Shown piece by piece: positions 26,876 through 35,627 of a DNA stretch of 64,000 bases. Within the stretch, counting starts at the first letter, position 1. Every line of letters starts with the position of its first letter. A model generated the notes under the pieces. That model made no database searches. It saw only the letters and a list, made by a program, of their open reading frames with translations, and was not told the origin of the DNA. The DNA is from Chryseobacterium sp. Leaf404. Its GTDB lineage: Bacteria; Bacteroidota; Bacteroidia; Flavobacteriales; Weeksellaceae. The position numbers and the translations under genes were made by a program. Location: NCBI RefSeq assembly GCF_001424145.1, contig NZ_LMQM01000011.1, positions 1 to 64,000 on the forward strand, written 5' to 3'.

Positions 26876-26881
26876 AAAAAA

Positions 26882-28060
26882 TTACATGTTTTCAATAACG
26901 ATAGCAGAAGCACCACCGCCACCGTTACAGATTGCAGCAGCACCGTATTTACCGTTGTTTTGCTTCAAAACATTGATCAAAGTAACAATGATTCTTGAGC
27001 CAGAACTTCCCAGTGGATGACCTAAAGCCACTGCTCCACCATTTACGTTTACTTTTGCAGCATCCAATCCTAAGATTTTATTGTTGGCCAGACCTACTAC
27101 AGAAAACGCTTCGTTAAATTCAAAGAAATCAATATCTGAAACTTCCAAACCTGCCTTTTTAAGAGCGATTGGTAAAGCTTTTGAAGGCGCTGTTGTGAAG
27201 TTTTCAGGCTCGTGGGCAGCGTCTGCATAAGAAACGATTTTAGCTAAAGGTTTTAGACCTAGTTCTTCCATTTTCTCTTTTGAAACAAGAATCAAAGCAG
27301 AAGCACCGTCATTTAAAGTTGATGCATTAGCAGCAGTAACCGTTCCTTCCTCTTTTTTGAAAACTGTTGGAAGCGTTGGCATTCTTTCGAAATTTACCGC
27401 TTTATATTCTTCATCTTCAGCGAAAATGATTGGGTCACCTTTTCTCTGAGGAATGGATACAGGAATAACTTCTTCAGCAAATTTCCCTTCGCTCCAGGCT
27501 TTAGCAGATCTTTTGTAAGATTCTATCGCAAAATTATCCTGATCTTCTCTTGAAAAACTGTAATCTGTAGCACATTTTTCTGCGCAAACCCCCATGTGAA
27601 CTTTGTTGTAAACGTCTGTAAGTCCGTCTAAAACCATTCCGTCCTGCATTTTTACGTCGCCTAATTTGGTAGCGTTTCTTGCATTATAATAGTGAGGAAC
27701 CATCGACATATTTTCCATCCCACCTGCCACGATAACGTCTGCATCACCAGCTTTAATAGCCTGTGCAGCCATTGTCACAGCCTTCATTCCTGAAGCACAG
27801 ACTTTGTTAATGGTTGTAGAAGGCGTTTCATTTGAAAGTCCTGCACCTAAAGCAACCTGACGAGCCGGAGCCTGACCCTCGCCTGCCTGAAGAACGTTCC
27901 CCATGTAGATTTCCTGAACGTTTTTCGGGTCAAGATTAATTTTGTCTAATGCTCCTTTTACCGCTGCAGCTCCCAGTTTTGTAGCAGGAACTGTAGATAA
28001 ACTTCCCATAAAACTTCCCATTGGAGTTCTTACTGCGGAAACGATGAATACTTCTTTCAT
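26882..28060 (-). CDS. Acetyl-CoA C-acyltransferase (thiolase)
   Basis: This 392-residue thiolase has the nucleophilic cysteine in NKVCASGMKA, the GGMENMS segment, the catalytic histidine motif NVNGGAVALGHPLGSSG and the second cysteine in CNGGGG. It either cleaves 3-ketoacyl-CoA in beta-oxidation or condenses two acetyl-CoA. The start of the mevalonate pathway is a further possible role, since a mevalonate-kinase-like gene lies 2 kb away, but the sequence does not decide between these. It heads a two-gene unit with the small membrane protein. Confidence 0.93.
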   Translation of the reverse strand: MKEVFIVSAVRTPMGSFMGSLSTVPATKLGAAAVKGALDKINLDPKNVQEIYMGNVLQAGEGQAPARQVALGAGLSNETPSTTINKVCASGMKAVTMAAQAIKAGDADVIVAGGMENMSMVPHYYNARNATKLGDVKMQDGMVLDGLTDVYNKVHMGVCAEKCATDYSFSREDQDNFAIESYKRSAKAWSEGKFAEEVIPVSIPQRKGDPIIFAEDEEYKAVNFERMPTLPTVFKKEEGTVTAANASTLNDGASALILVSKEKMEELGLKPLAKIVSYADAAHEPENFTTAPSKALPIALKKAGLEVSDIDFFEFNEAFSVVGLANNKILGLDAAKVNVNGGAVALGHPLGSSGSRIIVTLINVLKQNNGKYGAAAICNGGGGASAIVIENM

Positions 28061-28132
28061 ATCTTTTTTAATTTTAATTTAATTTTTCTAAACACAATTG
28101 CTCATAATTTCTTAAAAACTCAATGTTTTGAT

Positions 28133-28172
28133 CTTTTACCCTCGCCTATCTCTACTTTTCACCTGGCTCTTT
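28133..28172 (-). repeat. Repeat island at a gene 3' end (shared with etfB)
   Basis: TACTTTTCACCTGGCTCTTT (28153-28172) matches 35607-35626 behind etfB at 18 of 20 positions. In both places it sits at the 3' end of the gene in the same orientation; here it also encodes the last residues and stop of the membrane protein. Confidence 0.55.
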
Positions 28173-28539
28173 TTGTAAATAACATAATCAAAGCTCCCAA
28201 AAACTCAACAGTCCATCCCCATTGTAGTTTAACGGTTCCGGCCAAAGCTTTTGTCCATGATTTAAAAGGAAGAAAACTGAAGTAGCTTGAGGCCTGATAT
28301 TTCACTGCAAATAATGTGAATACAAAAAGAATCAGCAGAAATACAGCGAAAGTATTCACAAGTTTACTTCTGTTGTTCACAATCCCAAAAAGTGCACAGG
28401 CAGAGAATATCCAGCAGAAAATTGCCAGAAAGTGATCGAGCTGCCAGTAGTTCCAGTTTCCGATGATGGGAACGTGAACGAGTGGAAGAAAGCTTCCTAC
28501 AACCACCAAAATTAATCCTAAAAGCTGTAAATTTTTCAT
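28159..28539 (-). CDS. Four-helix membrane protein of unknown function
   Basis: This 126-residue protein has four predicted membrane helices (about 4-20, 35-55, 62-82, 105-120) with short loops. The first starts at the very N-terminus (MKNLQLLGLILVVVGSFLPLV). The GSFLPLVHVPIIGNWNYW pattern is common in small Bacteroidota inner-membrane proteins without named function. It lies upstream of the thiolase gene with a repeat island between them. No motif indicates a transported substrate. Confidence 0.65.
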   Translation of the reverse strand: MKNLQLLGLILVVVGSFLPLVHVPIIGNWNYWQLDHFLAIFCWIFSACALFGIVNNRSKLVNTFAVFLLILFVFTLFAVKYQASSYFSFLPFKSWTKALAGTVKLQWGWTVEFLGALIMLFTKRAR

Positions 28540-28583
28540 TAATAACTGTGAAATTTATTATCAATCTCAGAATGCCAAAGTAC

Positions 28584-28614
28584 AAAAAAAAACATACTTT
28601 TTGTGAGTATGCTT
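28584..28614 (-). terminator. Terminator of the sigma-factor trio
   Basis: CATACT/AGTATG plus flanking A-T pairs form a stem, with a long T run on the minus strand. It lies about 95 bp after the stop at 28710. Confidence 0.6.
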
Positions 28615-28709
28615 TAAAATCAAATAATTGAAAATGCGAATCTGTTTTAGATAAAAATTATATTTAAATATTATCAGTTATTTAATATTAATTTAATTTT
28701 ATTGTTAAT

Positions 28710-29792
28710 TTAAAAATTAACACTCACCAATTCCAAACCAATTTGAATACCATATTTATTGTTTAGCAACGCATCATTGTTAAAAGTTGGGGTAAAATCT
28801 TTCTGAATGAATAATGCAACACCTCCATATCCCACACCAATTTTCGCCCCGGCAATGAAGTTATTTACGCCAACCATTACTCTCTCTCTTTCCACAATTT
28901 TTTTTGTGTAATCTGTGGAATATTTATTATAGATTGCACTCCGGGTTCTAATGCCACTGTAAAATCCACCTATCAGATAAAACTGTGTTTTTCTGTTATC
29001 GAGATATTTCACACCTTCATAATCTACATATTTAGGATTTAAAACCCATCTCAATTCTAAGGGAATCGTTATGTATGTATTATAAATTAATGTTTTTTTC
29101 AACTGCCCTTTTGCAAAATCCTGCAGAAATAAATTTTTGCCGTCCTGTGCAAATACTTTGTTATTCTCTGGCGTAAAATAATCGGTACGCAATCCCAAAC
29201 CTAAGCGATAAAAAACCGGACTTGTAAACTTACCCAATTGATTTTCATACCTAAGAGTGGCATAGGCTGACAAATTATTACTGGCGCGTTTCACATCAGA
29301 ATCTTTATTATAAAAACCAAACGGTTTATCTTCAGAAGTAAGTGACGGAGAAACAAAACTTGCGGTAAGTCTTACAGAATGCAGATAATCTTTCGGTAAT
29401 TTCACTCGTTTATTGAAGATACCCAAGAGTCCACTTTGTGGGTCAATTCCGAGACTGTAACGTTTATCAGGATTTAAAATAATATTTCTGACCATCTCTT
29501 TTGTAGAATCTTCCAAACTGCCTTTTTCATTTTCAATCTTTTCATTGAGAATATTTTGATATCTTTCAGCTATTTCCGCTTTTCTTTTCTGCTTTTCTTC
29601 TGCGGAAGATTTTCCATTAAAATCTTTATCAAGTTGATCCAGCTCAATATTCATCTTCATTTTTTCTGATAGAATAATACTGTCGATTTTTTTGGTATAC
29701 ACATCCATTTCAGAATGAATATTCTTGTTACTTTGACTAAAAGCCTGCATAGATAGTATAAGTGCAGAAAATAAGGCGATTTTTGTTTTCAT
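28710..29792 (-). CDS. Exported, probable outer-membrane beta-barrel protein
   Basis: This 360-residue protein has a signal peptide (MKTKIALFSALILSMQAFSQ) and then a charged helical stretch (about 25-105, DKDFNGKSSAEEKQKRKAEI). The rest is an alternating beta-strand region ending in ...KYGIQIGLELVSVNF, with a terminal aromatic residue as in outer-membrane barrels. It is the last gene of a sigma factor / anti-sigma-like operon, so it is either the sensor or the main output of that system. I do not recognise a named family. Confidence 0.65.
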   Translation of the reverse strand: MKTKIALFSALILSMQAFSQSNKNIHSEMDVYTKKIDSIILSEKMKMNIELDQLDKDFNGKSSAEEKQKRKAEIAERYQNILNEKIENEKGSLEDSTKEMVRNIILNPDKRYSLGIDPQSGLLGIFNKRVKLPKDYLHSVRLTASFVSPSLTSEDKPFGFYNKDSDVKRASNNLSAYATLRYENQLGKFTSPVFYRLGLGLRTDYFTPENNKVFAQDGKNLFLQDFAKGQLKKTLIYNTYITIPLELRWVLNPKYVDYEGVKYLDNRKTQFYLIGGFYSGIRTRSAIYNKYSTDYTKKIVERERVMVGVNNFIAGAKIGVGYGGVALFIQKDFTPTFNNDALLNNKYGIQIGLELVSVNF

Positions 29793-29868
29793 ATCATGAT
29801 TATTTTTAGACGTAATTGTATCACCGTTTAGCTGTAAACAGTTATTTATTTATAGAAATTAATTTTAA

Positions 29869-30552
29869 TTATTCTGAAACGATGGAATCAGCAAATACAT
29901 GAACTCCAAATATCTGCAAAGAGCTCGGACGTTTAAATTTTAATTTTGAAGCATCTACAACTCCGAACTGTCGGTCGTTTTTCATTTCAACTCTGGTCTT
30001 ATCTAATTCTCTTCCTAAAAGTAAATCATCAGCGTTGATGTAAGATGATTTTTTACTTTCTGTTTTGCTCGGTTTTAAACCTGCAAATTCAGAATTTTGG
30101 AGAGTGGGATTTTGAGCAATTATTTCATCAGTTTTTTTGTTAAATACTATGATTTCAGTTGGTTCGATAAATTCTGTTGGTGTTTTATAAATTTTTTCAG
30201 ACGAAACATTTTGATTTTTTTTAAAACTAATAATAGAATTTTCAAATTTTTCCTTACTTGAAATTACTGTTTCAAATTTTTCTGTTGGTTTTAAATGATT
30301 TTCATAAGGAAATTTTTTAACAATAATCTTGTCATTTTCTATAGGTTTGTTGGAATTAAAGTAAAAAAGACTTCCTACAGAGATCAAAAAAAGGATAACC
30401 GCAGCGTATTTCCACCATCTAAAAGTTGGTTTTTTACCTGTTTCAGAACCTGATTCCAATCCATTGTCTATCTGATTCCAAAGGTTGGCAGAAGGCTTTA
30501 TTACAAGGTCTTCGTAATCACTTTTTAACTGTTTCAGTATGTTTTTGTCCAT
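29869..30552 (-). CDS. Putative anti-sigma factor, single-span membrane protein
   Basis: This 227-residue protein has a cytoplasmic N-terminus of about 46 residues (LKSDYEDLVIKPSANLWNQIDNGLES), one membrane helix (about 48-66, YAAVILFLISVGSLFYF) and a charged periplasmic part rich in Lys and Glu. This is the layout of an anti-sigma factor. Its start overlaps the end of the ECF sigma gene by 35 bp, which supports a matched pair. There is no clear zinc-binding ZAS motif, so the call rests on topology and position. Confidence 0.65.
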   Translation of the reverse strand: MDKNILKQLKSDYEDLVIKPSANLWNQIDNGLESGSETGKKPTFRWWKYAAVILFLISVGSLFYFNSNKPIENDKIIVKKFPYENHLKPTEKFETVISSKEKFENSIISFKKNQNVSSEKIYKTPTEFIEPTEIIVFNKKTDEIIAQNPTLQNSEFAGLKPSKTESKKSSYINADDLLLGRELDKTRVEMKNDRQFGVVDASKLKFKRPSSLQIFGVHVFADSIVSE

Positions 30553-31072
30553 TCTCTTTTGCTTTTAAATAATCTGCAATCCATTTCTTGGCTTTGCTGA
30601 GCTGGCTTTTGCTGGTTCCTTCAGAAATATTCAGAATTTCAGCTATTTCCTGATGCTTTTTGTCTTCAAATACATACAGATTAAAAATCAGTCTGTAACC
30701 TGCCGGCATTTGAGAAAAAATTTCTTCGATATTGATCTTGTGAAAATTTTCGTCCGGATCTTCTTCAAAATAATCATCAGCGATTTCGATATCAGAATAC
30801 AGAATATTTTTGTTTTTCCTGATAAATGTAATGGAATCATTGACCACAATTTTTCTCAGCCAAAACGAAAAACTTTTCCATTCTTTACAGTCATCAATTT
30901 TATTGAAACACTTGAGAAAAGCATTTAACAATACATCTTCTGCATCATGAATGTTATTTGTGTAAGAATTGGCAACCGCCAGCATTTTAGCTGAAAACAA
31001 GTCGAAAAGCGCTTTCTGAGCTCTCCGGTTTTGCTTTTTGGCGAGTTTAAAATTCTCTTCTAAATGATTCAT
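30518..31072 (-). CDS. ECF-type RNA polymerase sigma factor
   Basis: 184 residues with sigma region 2 (ALFDLFSAKMLAVANSYTNNIHDAEDVLLNAFLKCFNKID... WLRKIVVNDSI) and region 4 (PAGYRLIFNLYVFEDKKHQEIAEILNISEGTSKSQLSKAKKWI), the latter an HTH that reads -35-type boxes. The frame is open to 31276, but the extra upstream residues run into the terminator of the neighbouring gene and look non-coding. I start at ATG 31072 (MNHLEENFKLAKKQ), which gives the usual ECF length. It overlaps the putative anti-sigma gene by 35 bp, so the two are translated together. Confidence 0.88.
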   Translation of the reverse strand: MNHLEENFKLAKKQNRRAQKALFDLFSAKMLAVANSYTNNIHDAEDVLLNAFLKCFNKIDDCKEWKSFSFWLRKIVVNDSITFIRKNKNILYSDIEIADDYFEEDPDENFHKINIEEIFSQMPAGYRLIFNLYVFEDKKHQEIAEILNISEGTSKSQLSKAKKWIADYLKAKENGQKHTETVKK

Positions 31073-31126
31073 TAATGGGTTTCTATTTATAAGACTGCAA
31101 ATTGTGAAAATGGTTGCTTTAACAGC

Positions 31127-31158
31127 AAAAAAAATGCACTTTTTTTTAAAGTGCATTT
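31127..31158 (-). terminator. Terminator of the M43 protease gene
   Basis: A perfect 11-bp stem (AAATGCACTTT / AAAGTGCATTT) with a 5-nt T loop and eight T on the minus strand. Confidence 0.8.
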
Positions 31159-31181
31159 CAGTGATCTGTTTTAAGATCTTT

Positions 31182-32156
31182 TTATTGAGCAAAAGAGTAT
31201 CTAGGTCCGCCAGACTGGAAGATTGCGAGCATTCTGCTTTTTTGATTATTTGAAAACATATACATTGCTCTGTCATCTACGTAATCCATGTAGTTCATTG
31301 TCATTTCTACAGGAGTTCCCGCACAGGTGCTGTAATGTGGATAGGCCGGAGCGCCATAATTGGCTGTATTGTGAGAAGGAGTATCAGCTACAAGGTCGTT
31401 ACCGCAAGTAGCATCGCCCCAGATATGACGGAGATTCATCCAGTGGCCAACCTCATGGGTGGCAGTTCTGCCCAGATTATACGGATAGGTTGCTGTACCT
31501 GTAGTTCCCAGATATTTTGAATCTATCACCACACCATCCGTTGCTGAAGATCCACCAGGAAACTGTGCGTAACCTAAAATCCCGCCGCCAATGGTACAGA
31601 CCCAAAGGTTGAGTTTAGTAGTGGGAGAAAGCGGACTTAAACCTCCCTGATTGGATTTCTTCATGGCATCTCTGGTTCCCCAGGATGATTTGTTGGTAGC
31701 TTTTCTTACCACCTGATCCAGTACGAATCTGATTCCAACATTGGCTTTTACATTGGCAAATAGTGTGGGAACATTATTATAATCAGTGTTTGTAGCGTTA
31801 AAATCTCTGTTTAAAACATCAATCTGAGACTGAATCTGTGCGGCAGAGATATTTTCTGCTGCAGTTTTATACAAAACATTTACCACAACGGGTATTTCTA
31901 TAACACCATTTACCAGTCTGGAATCAAAATTTTCATGCATTCTGGCAGCTGTAAATGATTCTATCTGCTGCATTTTACTGGCGAGTTCGGGATCTGAAGC
32001 CAGTTGCTGTTTTAAAACTTCATCAGAAGCACAGTTTCTTTTGAAAGCTGAACTTTCAGTTTGACTGTCTCCCATTTGCTGATCCATTTTTTCGTCAGAC
32101 TCACAGCTTGTGGCAAAAAGCCCAACAAGACCTAACATTAAAATCGTTTTTTTCAT
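31182..32156 (-). CDS. M43 (pappalysin-type) zinc metalloprotease lipoprotein
   Basis: This 324-residue protein begins with a lipoprotein signal (MKKTILMLGLVGLFATSC; lipobox ending at C18). The metzincin motif HEVGHWMNLRH (about residues 234-244) and the downstream Met-turn TMNYMDYVDD are intact, which places it in the M43 cytophagalysin/pappalysin group. The segment between the lipobox and the domain is a short Asp/Gln/Ser-rich tether. It should act on the cell surface or in the periplasm on proteins. There is no T9SS sorting domain. It is a single gene. Confidence 0.93.
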   Translation of the reverse strand: MKKTILMLGLVGLFATSCESDEKMDQQMGDSQTESSAFKRNCASDEVLKQQLASDPELASKMQQIESFTAARMHENFDSRLVNGVIEIPVVVNVLYKTAAENISAAQIQSQIDVLNRDFNATNTDYNNVPTLFANVKANVGIRFVLDQVVRKATNKSSWGTRDAMKKSNQGGLSPLSPTTKLNLWVCTIGGGILGYAQFPGGSSATDGVVIDSKYLGTTGTATYPYNLGRTATHEVGHWMNLRHIWGDATCGNDLVADTPSHNTANYGAPAYPHYSTCAGTPVEMTMNYMDYVDDRAMYMFSNNQKSRMLAIFQSGGPRYSFAQ

Positions 32157-32321
32157 ATCAAATTCATATTAATTATTACTTTTGATTTATATATCTTTAA
32201 AGAATATTTAAATCTTAAACAAATATAATAAATTTACTAATCTGAAAAATTATTTGACCAAAAATTTATGATAACCTACCCTAATATTCTGAAAGTCAAT
32301 ATAAAAAAATGCTTTAGCTAC

Positions 32322-32353
32322 AAAAAAAACGCATCTTTAAAAGGATGCGTTTT
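32322..32353 (-). terminator. Terminator of the nucleoside transporter gene
   Basis: A 10-bp stem (AAAACGCATC / GATGCGTTTT) with an 8-nt loop and a T run on the minus strand. Confidence 0.8.
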
Positions 32354-32372
32354 CTATGATAAGTGAGTGAAG

Positions 32373-33755
32373 TTAATGATTTATTTCTTTGAGTTCTACC
32401 GGATTGTGTTTGTGCTTAAAAAGTACCCAGAACAGAATGGCTAAAACCAATGCATAAGCTGCAAAAGACAGCCAGATATTTTGCCAGTCTTTCATCATCA
32501 CAACAGACGATAAGCTTCCGTCAGGATTTACTGATGAATGGAAACTCTCTTTCAGAATACTTATAAATGACGGATTATCCGGAGTTGTTTCCAGATAGGT
32601 CGACAATTCCGTAACGGTCGTAAACTTATGCGTAAAAAATTTATCAATCGCCCAACCTGCGATGTAACTTCCGAAAACAGCACCAAAACCGTTGGTCATC
32701 ATCATAAACAAGCCTTGTGCGGAAGAACGGATCTTTTTATCTGTAGTGGTTTCCACGAAAAGAGAGCCCGAAATATTAAAGAAATCGAAAGCCATTCCGT
32801 AAACGATACAGGACATGATGATCAGTCCTAAACCATATCCTTCAGGGATTCCGTAGGCAAAAAATCCGAATCTTAAGACCCATGCAAACATGGAGAACAG
32901 CATTACTTTTTTAATTCCAAATCTTTTCAGGAAAAACGGAATTGCCAGAATAAATAAAGTCTCTGAAACCTGAGAAATCGACATGATGATCGTTGATCTC
33001 TGCACTACGAAAGAATCTGCATACTTTGGAAAGTGCGAAAATTCACTTAAAAATACATCTCCGTAAGCATTTGTAAGCTGTAAAGCAGCTCCTAAAAGCA
33101 TTGAAAACAAAAAGAAAAGTGCTGTTTTATAGTTTTTGAAGAGCTTAAAAGCATTTAAACCCAATTGTTCTGATAAAGGTGCGTCTTTATCAATAAGCTT
33201 CTGTGGTGGACACTTAGGCAATGTTAAAGCATAAATACCAAGCAGGATTGCAGCTACTCCGGCAATGTAAAACTGTCCTTCAGTAGCTTTGTTTCCCGTA
33301 AGATTGGTTATCCACATAGCAACAATAAAACCTACCGTTCCCCAAACTCTGATAGGCGGAAAATCTTTTACCACATCCAGATTACTGTTCTTTAAAACTG
33401 TGTAGGAAATTGAATTTGCCAGTGCAATCGTCGGCATGTAAAAACACATCGCAACTAGCATTACCGTAAAAAATGAATTTGGATTATCGCTCTGAGGTAG
33501 AAAGAAAAGCGTAATACCGTAAAGAATTTGGAGGATTGAGAATATTTTCTCTGCATTCACCCATCTGTCGGCAATAATTCCGGTAATTGTAGGCATAAAA
33601 ATCGAAGCGATACCCATAGTTCCGAAAACGGCTCCAAACTGGGTTCCGTCCCACTGTTTTGTGCCGAACCAGAAATTTGCCATCGTTATAAGCCACGCTC
33701 CCCACACGAAAAACTGCAGAAAGCTCAGGACGGTCAATCGTAATTTTAAATTCAT
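32373..33755 (-). CDS. Nucleoside:proton symporter, MFS type (NupG-like)
   Basis: This 460-residue, 12-helix MFS protein starts with LRLTVLSFLQFFVWGAWLITMANFW, the typical opening of the nucleoside:H+ symporter family (NupG/XapB), followed by GIIADRWVNAEKIF in the loop between helices 2 and 3. It should take up nucleosides through the inner membrane. It lies 16 bp after the DUF151 nuclease gene, so the two may be cotranscribed. The periplasmic loop near residues 385-425 is longer than in the E. coli protein. Confidence 0.88.
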   Translation of the reverse strand: MNLKLRLTVLSFLQFFVWGAWLITMANFWFGTKQWDGTQFGAVFGTMGIASIFMPTITGIIADRWVNAEKIFSILQILYGITLFFLPQSDNPNSFFTVMLVAMCFYMPTIALANSISYTVLKNSNLDVVKDFPPIRVWGTVGFIVAMWITNLTGNKATEGQFYIAGVAAILLGIYALTLPKCPPQKLIDKDAPLSEQLGLNAFKLFKNYKTALFFLFSMLLGAALQLTNAYGDVFLSEFSHFPKYADSFVVQRSTIIMSISQVSETLFILAIPFFLKRFGIKKVMLFSMFAWVLRFGFFAYGIPEGYGLGLIIMSCIVYGMAFDFFNISGSLFVETTTDKKIRSSAQGLFMMMTNGFGAVFGSYIAGWAIDKFFTHKFTTVTELSTYLETTPDNPSFISILKESFHSSVNPDGSLSSVVMMKDWQNIWLSFAAYALVLAILFWVLFKHKHNPVELKEINH

Positions 33756-33771
33756 TATTTATGTTAAATTC

Positions 33772-34371
33772 TTAATCTATTTTCTTTTTTCTCCTTTTGA
33801 TTTCCTCCTGAATTTCGAGAGCGGTATCAAAATCCTCTTCTTTTACAGCGTCTTCAAGCAATTTCTGCAGCTCTTCCATCGAAATTGAAGTCAAACTGTC
33901 TTCGGAAGCTCCAATTTCAGAAAAAGCCTCGTCTTCTTTGGCCACTTCTTCCAGTTCAAGCAATATTCCGGCTTCGTTTAAAACCTGCTGAGTAGTGTAT
34001 ATTGGGGCATCGAAACGTACAGCCATTGCAACTGCATCAGAAGTTCTTGCATCGAGAATTAATTCTTCTTCTGTTTCTGAATTTTTAAAGTTTATATTTG
34101 AAAAAAATACGCCGTCTACGATCTGATAAATGATCACAGAAACCAGTTTATAATTCGTGGAAACAATAAATTTTGTAAATAAATCGTGCGTAAGAGGACG
34201 CGGCGGATGAATATCTTTTTCCAGACCTAATGAAATGGATTGTGCTTCAAAATTCCCGATCACAACGGGCAGTTTAACGTTTGTTTCTTCATGTTCCAAT
34301 AACAATGCGTAGGCGCCAGATTGGGTCTGGCTGTACGATATTCCGCGTATGATTAGCTGTTTATAATCCAT
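33772..34371 (-). CDS. Bifunctional nuclease domain protein (DUF151) with UVR motif
   Basis: This 199-residue protein has an N-terminal DUF151/BFN domain (LLLEHEETNVKLPVVIGNFEAQSISLGLE ... RPLTHDLF, then ILDARTSDAVAMAVRFDAPIY). The C-terminal UVR-type helical hairpin (LEDAVKEEDFDTALEIQEEIKRRK) is like the linker between UvrB and UvrC. Plant homologues show nuclease activity, but the bacterial role is not established. The start ATG lies 5 nt after a TATATTTG box, so the mRNA is probably leaderless. The nucleoside transporter gene follows at 16 bp. Confidence 0.88.
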   Translation of the reverse strand: MDYKQLIIRGISYSQTQSGAYALLLEHEETNVKLPVVIGNFEAQSISLGLEKDIHPPRPLTHDLFTKFIVSTNYKLVSVIIYQIVDGVFFSNINFKNSETEEELILDARTSDAVAMAVRFDAPIYTTQQVLNEAGILLELEEVAKEDEAFSEIGASEDSLTSISMEELQKLLEDAVKEEDFDTALEIQEEIKRRKKKID

Positions 34372-34376
34372 GGCTA

Positions 34377-34384
34377 CAAATATA
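34377..34384 (-). promoter_or_regulatory. -7 element abutting the DUF151 start
   Basis: Minus-strand TATATTTG is followed by 5 nt and then the ATG at 34371. The expected transcription start coincides with the start codon, which implies a leaderless transcript. Confidence 0.55.
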
Positions 34385-34421
34385 AATTAATTTTTTATTG
34401 TAGGTTTTATTTTAGACAAAA

Positions 34422-34448
34422 ATAAAAGCCCGGAAGCCGAGCTTTTAT
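34422..34448 (-). terminator. Terminator of etfBA
   Basis: ATAAAAGC pairs with GCTTTTAT and CGG with CCG inside it, one mismatch, T-rich on the minus strand. It lies about 110 bp after the etfA stop. Confidence 0.6.
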
Positions 34449-34473
34449 GTATAAATGTTGATGTCTCTCAAAA

Positions 34474-34555
34474 GTCAATTGTGAATTTTGCTTTGCAAGT
34501 GAATTAAATTATTTGAAAACTGACAAGCAAAGCGAACTGACCATTCACAATTCGC
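34474..34555 (-). repeat. Inverted repeat island directly after etfA
   Basis: The copy at 34521-34555 (GCAAAGC ... GACCATTCACAATTC) is inverted as GTCAATTGTGAATTTTGCTTTGC-like sequence at 34474-34496, so the island can form a long hairpin. A close copy of the 34521-34555 unit sits after ftsB at 43332-43365, in the same orientation relative to the gene. Confidence 0.65.
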
Positions 34556-34559
34556 ATTC

Positions 34560-35507
34560 TTATCCTTTGATAGCTCTAATCTTTTCGGTTAATGCAGGAA
34601 TAATCTGGAAAGCGTCTCCCACCACACCATAATCTGCTGACTTGAAGAACGGCGCTTCTGCATCACTGTTGATAACTACAATTGTTTTAGAAGAGTTCAC
34701 ACCCGCCAAATGCTGAATTGCCCCAGAAATACCGATTGCGATATATAAGTTTGGAGAAATTGCCTTACCGGTTTGCCCCACGTGCTCGTTATGACCTCTC
34801 CATCCAATGTCTGAAACCGGTTTTGAACAAGCTGTTGCAGCACCTAAAACGTTGGCCAAATCTTCTACCATTCCCCAGTTTTCTGGACCTTTTAATCCTC
34901 TTCCGGCAGAAACTACTACTTCCGCTTCTTTTAAATCTAATTTCCCTGAACTTTGTTCGTGAGAAATCACTTTTGTATCTTCATTAGCTACAGAAAGATT
35001 TTTCACTTCTTCAGAACCTGAAACTGCATTTTCTTTAACACCGAAAGCGTTTTGAGAAACTGTTAAAATAACTCCTTCTCCTTCGGCTTTTGCGTGCATG
35101 AAACCTTTTCCTGAGAATGCCTTTCTTTTCACCTGAAATGGCGACTGACTTTCCGGAGCTTCCAAAACATTGGTAATTAAAGAATAATTTTTCATTACAG
35201 CCAACATTGGCGCAACTGAAGAAGCATCTGTGGTATGAGGGAAAACAAGAATATTTCCGTCTGCCACTTCACTTACAGCCTGTGCATAAGCTTTTGCCGA
35301 GAAATTTTTAAGACCTTCGTCTTTGATGTTGATCACGTTTGTTGCTCCATATTTATACAATAAATCTGAAGAATCTGTTGGGTTTACAGAAATTGCTGTA
35401 ACGGTAGTTCCCGCCTGGTCAGCCACTGCTTTAGCGTAAGAAACTGCCTCAAAAGCTGCTTTTTTGTAAACTCCGTTTATATTTTCTGCGTATACGAATA
35501 CTGACAT
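34560..35507 (-). CDS. etfA: Electron transfer flavoprotein subunit alpha
   Basis: This 315-residue protein has the C-terminal FAD domain with VSAGRGLKGPENWG, KPVSDIGWRGHNEHVGQTGKAISPNLYIAIGISGAIQHLAG and the NSDAEAPFFKSADYGVVGD end, all conserved in EtfA. With EtfB it carries electrons from acyl-CoA dehydrogenases to the quinone pool. It is the second gene after etfB, 120 bp apart, with a repeat island filling the gap. Confidence 0.96.
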   Translation of the reverse strand: MSVFVYAENINGVYKKAAFEAVSYAKAVADQAGTTVTAISVNPTDSSDLLYKYGATNVINIKDEGLKNFSAKAYAQAVSEVADGNILVFPHTTDASSVAPMLAVMKNYSLITNVLEAPESQSPFQVKRKAFSGKGFMHAKAEGEGVILTVSQNAFGVKENAVSGSEEVKNLSVANEDTKVISHEQSSGKLDLKEAEVVVSAGRGLKGPENWGMVEDLANVLGAATACSKPVSDIGWRGHNEHVGQTGKAISPNLYIAIGISGAIQHLAGVNSSKTIVVINSDAEAPFFKSADYGVVGDAFQIIPALTEKIRAIKG

Positions 35508-35516
35508 TTTAATTTT

Positions 35517-35627
35517 TGTTTAAAGTTTAAGGTTTTATGTTCAAATTTGAGATTTGAGGTTTGAAATTTTACATTTTAACTTCGAATCACGTTACTTGAA
35601 TCTTTTTACTTTTTACTTGGCTCTTTA
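35517..35627 (-). repeat. Repeat island between etfB and etfA
   Basis: Two parts: TTTGAG/GTTTGAA heptamer words at 35521-35570 and, directly behind the etfB stop, TACTTTTTACTTGGCTCTTT (35607-35626), an 18/20 copy of 28153-28172. The island lies inside the operon. Confidence 0.6.

Noticed and set aside
31073..31276. Longer sigma factor starting at 31276
   Set aside because: The extension runs through the M43 gene terminator and into its coding end; the usual ECF length starts at ATG 31072.
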